A stretch of 5,107 nucleotides of DNA from Candidatus Omnitrophota bacterium (lineage in GTDB: Bacteria; Omnitrophota; Gorgyraeia; Gygaellales; Profunditerraquicolaceae): contig VGKK01000086.1 of assembly GCA_016867095.1 (NCBI GenBank), positions 1 to 5,107 of the forward strand. Direction: 5' to 3'. The notes beneath the pieces are model-generated. The model saw only the letters and a list, made by a program, of their open reading frames with translations, was not told the origin of the DNA and searched no databases. A program made the position numbers and the translations under genes. Below are positions 1-3,642 of this stretch, one piece after another (within the stretch, counting starts at the first letter, position 1; the number at the start of each line of letters is the position of its first letter).

Positions 1-263
1 CGGAGCACCATATCAGCTGGATAGAGGTTTATTTCCAGCCTCAAGGCGAAAAATTCCCTTATCAGCTTGGCAGGGCGGAATTTTCCGCCCACGGGGCGTC
101 CATCAACGGCCCGGACACCAGCTCTGTCTATACGCACCCTCAGCTAACTATCAGCTTTAAGACCGATAAGCCCGGAGTAATTTATGCTTCCAGTTATTGT
201 AATATACACGGCCTTTGGCAAAGTAGTAAGAGTCTGGGGATAGAGGAGGATTTGGCGAGATAG
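1..263 (+). CDS. Superoxide reductase / desulfoferrodoxin-type iron protein, C-terminal part (5' end outside window)
   Basis: The reading frame is open from the window edge to TAG at 261-263 and gives 86 visible residues. It starts with EHHISWIEVY, which matches the (E)HyIeWIe strand of the superoxide reductase (neelaredoxin/desulfoferrodoxin centre II) fold. Near the end comes YCNIHGLWQS with Cys66, Asn67, His69 and Gly70 of the visible part. In this family Cys and His of CNxHG plus upstream His residues bind the non-haem iron that reduces superoxide to peroxide without making O2. The His in the first visible strand fits another ligand; the remaining ligands would lie upstream of the window. 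The segment between the two motifs is longer than in a minimal neelaredoxin core. The hemerythrin-like gene starts 81 nt downstream on the same strand, so co-transcription is plausible. The C-terminus may be frameshifted (see 260-325). Family assignment is fairly firm; superoxide reductase activity is inferred. Confidence 0.78.
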   Translation, partial: EHHISWIEVYFQPQGEKFPYQLGRAEFSAHGASINGPDTSSVYTHPQLTISFKTDKPGVIYASSYCNIHGLWQSSKSLGIEEDLAR

Positions 264-325
264 ATTTAAAGATTGCCAGGGAGCTGGGAAAAAGGCTGAC
301 ACTTTTAGCAAAAAAATGTAAGTAA
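260..325 (+). other. Possible frameshifted C-terminal tail of the superoxide reductase-like gene
   Basis: The upstream frame stops at 261-263. One base back, a frame from 260 reads IDLKIARELGKRL and continues to TAA at 323-325, ending in LAKKCK. This is an amphipathic, basic, helix-like sequence that would extend the preceding EEDLAR smoothly. The tail ends 19 nt before the hemerythrin-like start, a normal operon spacing. No slippery heptamer is visible at the junction, so a real indel or a sequencing error is likelier than programmed frameshifting. It may also be chance coding potential. Confidence 0.3.
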
Positions 326-344
326 AATTTATAAGAGGATTATT

Positions 345-917
345 ATGAAGAGCGACTTAAGGAATAACATACTTCCCGTAGGGCCGTTAATGATTGAGCA
401 TCGGCTTATTGAGCGTATGGTCGCGTTAATTGAGCAGGAGTCGGCAAAGATACGCGAAAAAGGCCAGGTGAATATAGAACTGGCTAACGCGGCAGCGGAT
501 TTTTTTAAGGTTTATGCCGACCTTTGCCATCATGGCAAGGAAGAGGATATCCTATTTAAAGAACTCCAGGTGAAACCGCTTTCTGCGGGCGATAAGGCGA
601 TGCTGGAAGAATTAAAAAGCGACCACGTGCGCGCCAGGGGCTTAGTAGGCAAATTGGCTGCGAGCGCCAAGGATATCCGTAGCCAGCAGACTAAGGTAAA
701 GGCAGGATTGATAGCGGAGATTATGGAAGATTTAAGTAAGTTATACCGGGCGCATATTCGCAAAGAGGATAAACAATTTTTTATACCGGTAATGAAATAC
801 TTCACCAAGAATGAACAAGATGAGATGCTTTCTAAATTTAGGGAATTTGATATGACCTTAATCCATGAGAGGTATAAATCAGCAGTTTTGCAATATGAGC
901 AAGGGTTCAGGATATAA
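345..917 (+). CDS. Hemerythrin-like (HHE domain) diiron protein
   Basis: This 190-residue, mostly helical protein carries the spaced His/Glu set of the hemerythrin HHE cation-binding family. His19 is in LMIEHRLIERM, His62/His63 with Glu66/Glu67 are in CHHGKEED, His94 is in SDHVRARG, and His137 with Glu141 are in HIRKEDKQFF. In this family such residues hold an oxo-bridged di-iron site in a four-helix bundle that binds O2 or senses or handles NO, peroxide or iron. There is no signal peptide or membrane segment, so it should be cytosolic. The ATG at 345 follows AGAGGA (334-339) at 5 nt and is well supported. It lies directly downstream of a superoxide reductase-type gene, which suggests joint O2/ROS management in an anaerobe. 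The exact ligand is not readable from sequence; a YtfE/RIC-like iron-repair role is less likely because the N-terminal cysteine motif of that family is absent. Confidence 0.85.
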   Translation: MKSDLRNNILPVGPLMIEHRLIERMVALIEQESAKIREKGQVNIELANAAADFFKVYADLCHHGKEEDILFKELQVKPLSAGDKAMLEELKSDHVRARGLVGKLAASAKDIRSQQTKVKAGLIAEIMEDLSKLYRAHIRKEDKQFFIPVMKYFTKNEQDEMLSKFREFDMTLIHERYKSAVLQYEQGFRI

Positions 918-1020
918 GGGCACCGCTAAGCCATCAAGCAATGGGGAATCTTTCTTCAGCGGCGCGCTCGGCGGTCTCATTTTTATCTTATAACCGCTTA
1001 AAATCCCGCAAGTTATAGAT
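918..1020. other. Intergenic spacer without recognisable gene
   Basis: No open frame of note is present on either strand. A GC-rich run around 959-977 (GCGGCGCGCTCGGCGG) is followed by a short T stretch near 980-985, but I could not form a convincing terminator stem. The transcript from the hemerythrin-like gene must end somewhere here. Confidence 0.4.
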
Positions 1021-1048
1021 AATTTTAAATTTTAAATTTTAAATTTTA
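1021..1048. repeat. Four perfect tandem copies of a 7-bp AT unit
   Basis: The unit AATTTTA is repeated four times without a mismatch. It ends two bases before the -35 hexamer of the predicted promoter at 1051, the usual place of an A/T-rich UP element that contacts the RNA polymerase alpha C-terminal domain. A UP-element role is inferred from position and composition only. Confidence 0.8.
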
Positions 1049-1050
1049 TC

Positions 1051-1079
1051 TTGCCAAAACCCCTTTAAAATAGTATATT
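1051..1079 (+). promoter_or_regulatory. Sigma70-like promoter with A/T-rich upstream tract
   Basis: TTGCCA (1051-1056, five of six to TTGACA) and TATATT (1074-1079, five of six to TATAAT) are separated by exactly 17 bp. The AT-only tandem repeat lies immediately upstream. Transcription would begin near 1086 and run into the hairpin-rich stretch and possibly on to the tRNA genes. A strong promoter with no coding gene within 500 bp downstream fits a stable-RNA unit. Confidence 0.5.
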
Positions 1080-1085
1080 ATAGTA

Positions 1086-1355
1086 TTACATTATTCGCAG
1101 CGAATGACGGTTTTTGGCAACTATCCGCTGAAAGCAGGCAGCCATATAGCGAACGGCCAGGTTCTTAACAATTATCCGCGTAAGCGGATATAAGATGCTA
1201 TCTAAGGATTTATTGTTAAGAACCTAAAAAGATAGGTTTGGGAAGAAAAGACCGTTTTCTTCCCAAGGAAAGCTATCAACTGAAAGGAAGGGGTGACAGC
1301 CCCGGCTGAAAAGTCAGGGCGCCAGAGGGAAAACCATTGGTTTCCCCATGGGGAA
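1086..1355 (+). other. Hairpin-rich non-coding stretch, candidate structured RNA of unknown class
   Basis: There is no credible reading frame here, but perfect helices follow one another. A 13-bp stem pairs 1159-1171 (AGGTTCTTAACAA) with 1213-1225. Inside it is a 7-bp stem 1173-1179/1184-1190 with a GTAA (GNRA-type) loop. A 12-bp stem 1238-1249/1255-1266 has a five-base loop and is enclosed by GATAG/CTATC at 1231-1235/1273-1277. GGGG/CCCC pair at 1290-1293/1300-1303. GGGAAAACC/GGTTTCCCC pair at 1327-1335/1339-1347, and a 14-nt palindrome lies at 1342-1355. I compared it by eye with TPP, FMN, cobalamin, lysine, SAM and c-di-GMP riboswitches, tmRNA, SRP RNA and group I introns and found no match. 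It may be a novel RNA, a 6S-like RNA, or the remains of a palindromic mobile element. Orientation is assumed from the promoter at 1051. Confidence 0.4.
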
Positions 1356-1412
1356 TGAGCGTCAATAGATATCAAGATACGTAATAGATAAACCAACAAC
1401 CGTTCTTTGTTT

Positions 1413-1491
1413 ACTTGTCCCGCCAAGCTAATAAATAGGAGGCGGGATCCCGATGAGAAGTTTCGTAAGAAGCGACATCATCGGGACAAGT
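1413..1491. repeat. Nested inverted repeats with mutually exclusive pairings
   Basis: ACTTGTCCCG (1413-1422) is a perfect 10-bp inverted match to CGGGACAAGT (1482-1491). Within it, TCCCGCC (1418-1424) can pair with GGCGGGA (1441-1447), and TCCCGATGA (1448-1456) with TCATCGGGA (1478-1486). The outer helix and the two inner helices share bases and cannot all form together. The block lies 25 nt before the first tRNA fragment. It is probably another palindromic element; no T-run follows, so it is not an ordinary terminator. Confidence 0.6.
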
Positions 1492-1515
1492 GTTGAATAA
1501 GCAATAGCGAATGAC

Positions 1516-1637
1516 GGGCCCATAGCTCAGCCTGGTTAGAGCAGCTCCGACGCGCAGCCGATGAATCTTCGGCTGCGGTCGGAGCCCCGACCTCCGATGT
1601 TCGCTTACGCTCAATCGGAGCGTCGGGGGTGACTCAT
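1516..1637 (+). pseudogene. 5' fragment of the CAT-anticodon tRNA, interrupted by an 84-bp palindromic insert
   Basis: Positions 1516-1544 are identical to 1903-1931 of the complete tRNA downstream, covering the acceptor strand, D-arm and base 26 to the first stem base. After an insert at 1545-1628, the match resumes at 1629-1637 (GTGACTCAT), identical to 1932-1940. The identity, 38 nt in total, ends exactly at the last anticodon base. The 3' half is absent, so no functional tRNA can come from this copy. It looks like the left boundary left behind when the GIY-YIG-bearing segment entered the tRNA gene. Confidence 0.85.
1545..1628. repeat. Double palindromic element inside the tRNA fragment (REP-like)
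   Basis: Two hairpins lie side by side. The first (1545-1584) pairs CTCCGAC with GTCGGAG and CGCAGCCGA with TCGGCTGCG around a 7-nt loop, with one bulged base. The second (1585-1628, 44 nt) pairs CCCCGAC with GTCGGGG and CTCCGAT with ATCGGAG around a loop containing TTCGCTTACGCTC. The 44-nt unit recurs at 2093-2136 and 2217-2260, and in related form on the other strand inside rnpB. It encodes no protein and would need a transposase acting in trans. Confidence 0.85.
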
Positions 1638-1644
1638 TCAAATT

Positions 1645-1926
1645 ATGCCTTATGTCTATATAATTAGAAGCGCTATTAATGGTCGATATTATATTGGAAG
1701 CACGGTTGATATCGAAAGAAGGTTTCGCGAGCACCGGTACGGGAAGCATCATTCGAGTAAAAGATTTCCAAGTCCGGAATTAGTATTTACGCAGGAATTT
1801 CATAGTATTGAATTTGCCAGGAGTATTGAGCGTAGATTGAAAGCTTATAAAAGAAGAGATTATATTGAAAAAGTAGTAAAAGATGGGGTAATTAAAAACC
1901 TAGGGCCCATAGCTCAGCCTGGTTAG
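1645..1926 (+). CDS. Small GIY-YIG endonuclease (URI type) embedded in a tRNA locus
   Basis: The 93-residue product is a stand-alone GIY-YIG nuclease domain. It has VYI at residues 4-6, YIG at 16-18, Arg25 in the first helix, His30, the metal-binding Glu62 in ARSIERRLK, and Asn85 near the end, so the expected catalytic set is complete. Family members of about 80-95 residues cut DNA; the best studied GIY-YIG enzymes act in repair (UvrC) or intron homing (I-TevI). The ATG at 1645 lies 12 nt after GGGGGTGA (1625-1632), a near-consensus ribosome binding site made of the palindrome end plus the tRNA anticodon stem. Codon 87 onward (GPIAQPG and the TAG stop) is read from the acceptor strand and D-arm of the tRNA at 1903, so the native protein probably ends at about residue 86. 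The 38-nt tRNA repeat on both sides suggests a mobile segment. Family call is firm; mobility is inferred. Confidence 0.85.
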   Translation: MPYVYIIRSAINGRYYIGSTVDIERRFREHRYGKHHSSKRFPSPELVFTQEFHSIEFARSIERRLKAYKRRDYIEKVVKDGVIKNLGPIAQPG

Positions 1927-1977
1927 AGCAGGTGACTCATAATCACTTGGTCGGAGGTCCGAATCCTTCTGGGCCCA
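1903..1977 (+). tRNA. tRNA with CAT anticodon (elongator Met or lysidine-type Ile2)
   Basis: A full cloverleaf is present. The acceptor GGGCCCA (1903-1909) pairs with TGGGCCC (1970-1976), with discriminator A1977. The D-stem is GCTC/GAGC, and the anticodon stem GGTGA/TCACT has one G-U pair around the loop CTCATAA with CAT at 1938-1940. The T-stem is GGAGG/CCTTC. G1:C72 argues against an initiator. The body around the anticodon (GCAGGTGACTCATAATCACTTGGTC) resembles bacterial Ile2 tRNA, read as Ile after TilS lysidine modification, as much as elongator Met, so I leave the amino acid open. CCA is not encoded. The 5' part doubles as the end of the GIY-YIG gene. Confidence 0.93.
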
Positions 1978-1997
1978 GTTGACAATATTTAGAATGG

Positions 1998-2071
1998 GGG
2001 CATTTAGCTCAGTTGGTTAGAGCGCTACACTCACATTGTAGAGGTCAGAGGTTCAAGTCCTCTAATGCCCA
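1998..2071 (+). tRNA. tRNA-Val(CAC)
   Basis: A full cloverleaf is present. The acceptor GGGCATT (1998-2004) pairs with AATGCCC (2064-2070), with discriminator A2071. The D-stem is GCTC/GAGC, the anticodon stem CTACA/TGTAG with CAC at 2032-2034, and the T-stem AGAGG/CCTCT with loop TTCAAGT. All stems are perfectly paired, so this copy should be functional. CCA is not encoded. It follows the CAT tRNA by 20 nt, probably in one transcript, and its 3' part from 2013 is the first unit of a 124-bp tandem array. Confidence 0.95.
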
Positions 2072-2084
2072 TTTGATAATACAA

Positions 2085-2195
2085 GGGCGAAGCCCCGACC
2101 TCCGATGTTCGCTTACGCTCGGTCGGAGCGTCGGGGTTGGTTAGAGCGCTACACTCACATTGTAGAGGTCAGAGGTTCAAGTCCTCTAATGCCCA
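2085..2195 (+). pseudogene. Palindrome-disrupted tRNA copy, Val(CAC) 3' part
   Basis: GGGCGAA (2085-2091) stands where a 5' acceptor strand would be. The D-arm 5' half is replaced by the palindrome (2093-2136), then the sequence runs from the D-loop to the discriminator identically to tRNA-Val. The acceptor strands match badly: the last two of seven pairs fail and one is G-T. No GCTC partner remains adjacent for the D-stem GAGC. It is unlikely to be a working tRNA, though the CAC anticodon and T-arms are perfect. Confidence 0.7.
2093..2136. repeat. 44-bp palindromic element, copy 2
   Basis: It has the same 44-nt imperfect palindrome as 1585-1628, with outer stem CCCCGAC/GTCGGGG and loop containing TTCGCTTACGCTC. 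GG replaces AA at 2121-2122, which changes the inner stem to CTCCGA(T)/(G)TCGGAG. It sits in the position of the D-arm 5' half of a tRNA-like sequence. Confidence 0.88.
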
Positions 2196-2208
2196 TTTGA
2201 TAATACAA

Positions 2209-2322
2209 GGGCGAAGCCCCGACCTCCGATGTTCGCTTACGCTCAATCGGAGCGTCGGGGTTGGTTAGAGCGCTACACTCACATTGTAGAGGTCAGAGGT
2301 CCGAATCCTATTGCGCCCACCA
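2209..2322 (+). pseudogene. Chimeric tRNA copy: GGGCGAA, palindrome, Val(CAC) middle, foreign 3' end with CCA
   Basis: The copy is identical to tRNA-Val from 2261 to 2299, then ends CCGAATCCTATTGCGCCC, A, CCA (CCA at 2320-2322). The 3' acceptor strand TGCGCCC (2312-2318) pairs with GGGCGAA (2209-2215) at six of seven positions, so these two ends were probably one tRNA before the palindrome entered and the middle was overwritten by Val sequence. The T-stem now has one mismatch. Identity of the lost tRNA cannot be read because its anticodon is gone. Confidence 0.65.
2217..2260. repeat. 44-bp palindromic element, copy 3
   Basis: Identical over 44 nt to the copy at 1585-1628, including AA at 2245-2246. 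It is inserted between GGGCGAAG and the D-loop TTGGTTAGAGC of the chimeric tRNA. Confidence 0.9.
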
Positions 2323-2374
2323 GCTAACGCGGCTTTAATTGCCGTCGTGGTTACCAAAAGATAAGGGGCTAAAA

Positions 2375-3115
2375 GTGCCGACAGTTGATTTAAAAAGCCA
2401 GATAAGCAGCTTAGTTAAATTACAGACTGTAGATAGCGAAATTTATGCCTTGAGGTTAGAGAAGGAAGCCAAGCCTCAGGAGATTAAGGCGCTGGAAACC
2501 GCCTTTGAGGAGAAAAAACAGCAGCTTGCTGCCTTAGAGAAAACGTCATTGGATCTGCAGAAGCAGAGAAAAGACAGGGAATTAGAATTAGCCTCTAAGG
2601 AAGAGGGGATAAAGAAGCTGCAGACCCAGCTTTATTCCCTAAAGACTAACAAAGAATATCAGGCCATGCTGCAGCAGATTAATGACGCCAAGGCCGACGC
2701 CTCGGTAATAGAAGATAAAATTTTACAGTTGTTTGAGCAGGCTGATAAAGGCAGGAATGATATTGAACTGGGAAAGCAAAGGCTCAAAGAGCAGGAGAAG
2801 GTATTCCTGGGAGAGAGGAAAAAGGTAGAAGGTAGAATCAAGGAGATAGAAGACCGCCTGAGCCAATTAGATGCGCAGCGAAAGCAGATTACTCCGGAAA
2901 TTGAGCCCAAGATAATCGCCCAATACGAGAGGATATTGGCTAACCGCGACGGCCTGGCGATAGCCAGCGTAAAGGATAACACCTGTAAGGGGTGCAATAT
3001 GTTTGTGCCGCCGCAGGTAATTAACCTGATCCAGATGTATGAACGGCTTATTACCTGCGAGGTCTGCAACAGAATATTATATATAAATGAAGACGAGACT
3101 TATGGAACGAAGTGA
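2375..3115 (+). CDS. Coiled-coil protein with C-terminal C4 zinc ribbon (COG1579 family)
   Basis: The 246-residue product is a long Lys/Glu/Gln-rich alpha-helical coiled coil over roughly residues 5-190. It is followed by a zinc ribbon with Cys204, Cys207, Cys228 and Cys231 (CxxC, 20 residues, CxxC). This layout is that of the COG1579/DUF164 family, which includes Helicobacter HP0958/FlgZ and chlamydial CdsZ. Members are described as nucleic-acid-binding or adaptor proteins, and the exact role differs by lineage. I chose GTG 2375 because AAGGGG (2363-2368) lies 6 nt upstream and the homologous part starts here. An in-frame TTG at 2339 would add 12 residues but has no ribosome binding site and abuts the tRNA remnant. 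The gene precedes rnhA and rnpB, so RNA or nucleic-acid work is plausible but unproven. Confidence 0.85.
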   Translation: MPTVDLKSQISSLVKLQTVDSEIYALRLEKEAKPQEIKALETAFEEKKQQLAALEKTSLDLQKQRKDRELELASKEEGIKKLQTQLYSLKTNKEYQAMLQQINDAKADASVIEDKILQLFEQADKGRNDIELGKQRLKEQEKVFLGERKKVEGRIKEIEDRLSQLDAQRKQITPEIEPKIIAQYERILANRDGLAIASVKDNTCKGCNMFVPPQVINLIQMYERLITCEVCNRILYINEDETYGTK

Positions 3116-3137
3116 ACATAAGTCTCTGTCTGAATTT

Positions 3138-3175
3138 ACCCTTGACATTTTTGAATTTCAAAAAATGTCAAGGGT
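3138..3175. terminator. Strong 15-bp hairpin after the zinc-ribbon gene
   Basis: ACCCTTGACATTTTT (3138-3152) is perfectly complementary to AAAAATGTCAAGGGT (3161-3175), with a short loop. It begins 22 nt after the stop codon. T-runs occur inside the stem rather than after it, so it may be a weak bidirectional terminator or an mRNA 3'-end stabiliser rather than a classical intrinsic terminator. Confidence 0.45.
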
Positions 3176-3182
3176 TCAATTC

Positions 3183-3225
3183 GCACATAAACTTACTTGT
3201 ACTAGCGTGCTCGTAAGTTTAGTGC
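3183..3225. promoter_or_regulatory. Leader hairpin just before rnhA
   Basis: GCAC (3183-3186) pairs with GTGC (3222-3225), and TAAACTTAC (3188-3196) with GTAAGTTTA (3213-3221), around a 16-nt loop. The helix ends 3 nt before the TTG start of rnhA, where a ribosome binding site would be expected, and none is visible. It could restrain translation of rnhA or be another palindromic insert. Confidence 0.4.
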
Positions 3226-3228
3226 TCA

Positions 3229-3642
3229 TTGAAGGTGAGTGAGCTAGAGATTTATATTGACGGCGCTTCTAAAGGCAACCCCGGGCCCAGCGGCATCGGC
3301 GTGGTGATTTGCCGGAACACAGAGACGATTAAAAATATCTCTAGCTATATCGGCACTGCCACTAACAATGTCGCTGAATATAGCGCCTTGATTTATGCCT
3401 TGCAGGAAGCCCTTGTTTTAGGCGGCCAGAAGATTAAGATTCACACTGACAGCCAGCTGCTCTATCGGCAGCTAAAGAAAATTTATAAGGTAAAAAATCC
3501 CAATATCCTGCGGTTGTACCAGCAGGCTACGCGCCTTATTTCGGCTTTTCAAGAAGTATCTTTGAATAATATATCGCGCCAGCATAATCGCGGGGCGGAT
3601 AAATTGGCGAACCTGGCGGTAAAAAAGGCAGGCAGAAAGTAG
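3229..3642 (+). CDS. rnhA: Ribonuclease HI
   Basis: The 137-residue product has the complete type 1 RNase H active site: Asp11 in IDGASKGNPGPSG, Glu50 in NNVAEYSAL, Asp74 in HTDSQLL, and Asp124 with His119 in RQHNRGADKLAN. The enzyme cuts RNA in RNA-DNA hybrids, with two Mg ions, at R-loops and replication primers in the cytosol. It lacks a hybrid-binding N-terminal domain and has a shortened region after residue 80, so the basic handle helix of E. coli RNase HI seems reduced or missing, as in many compact or archaeal-type RNases H. The start is unsure: TTG 3229 or GTG 3235, both with a poor ribosome binding site. The domain begins at residue 6 either way. The last five codons lie inside the 5' strand of RNase P RNA helix P1, so the two genes overlap by about 15 nt. 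Confidence 0.9.
   Translation: MKVSELEIYIDGASKGNPGPSGIGVVICRNTETIKNISSYIGTATNNVAEYSALIYALQEALVLGGQKIKIHTDSQLLYRQLKKIYKVKNPNILRLYQQATRLISAFQEVSLNNISRQHNRGADKLANLAVKKAGRK

Larger units (their letters stand above)
2013..2299 (+). repeat. 124-bp tandem array of tRNA-Val 3' part plus palindrome (2.3 copies)
   Basis: The units begin with TTGGTTAGAGCG at 2013, 2137 and 2261, an exact 124-bp period. Each unit holds the tRNA from the D-loop to the discriminator, a short spacer ending in GGGCGAA, and the 44-bp palindrome. Units one and two differ only at 2121-2122 (GG) against 2245-2246 (AA). Unit three is identical up to 2299 and then changes to another tRNA 3' end. Near-identity implies a recent duplication. 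Confidence 0.92.

Noticed and set aside
530..808. 92-codon frame on the - strand
   Set aside because: It is antisense to the hemerythrin-like gene, whose metal-site motifs are clear on the + strand.
1202..1426. 74-codon frame on the - strand in the structured block
   Set aside because: It crosses the perfect hairpins, has no clear ribosome binding site and shows no recognisable domain.
1411..1752. 113-codon frame on the - strand
   Set aside because: It runs through a palindrome, tRNA fragment and the antisense of the GIY-YIG gene, and its product has no family motif.
1645..1902. Group I intron in the CAT tRNA carrying the GIY-YIG gene
   Set aside because: The 3' tRNA half is not continued after the segment; instead a whole tRNA follows, and no P3-P7 core sequences are visible.
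2085..2322. CRISPR array, because of regularly spaced palindromic repeats
   Set aside because: Only two palindrome copies at this spacing; the spacers are the same tRNA sequence, not unique, and no cas gene is present.
2659..3069. 136-codon frame on the - strand
   Set aside because: It is antisense to the coiled-coil/zinc-ribbon gene; the Ser/Leu-rich product is typical of the reverse of Glu/Lys/Gln-rich coding sequence.
3142..3170. Promoter from TTGACA at 3142-3147
   Set aside because: It is part of a perfect hairpin stem and there is no TATAAT-like hexamer at 16-18 bp.
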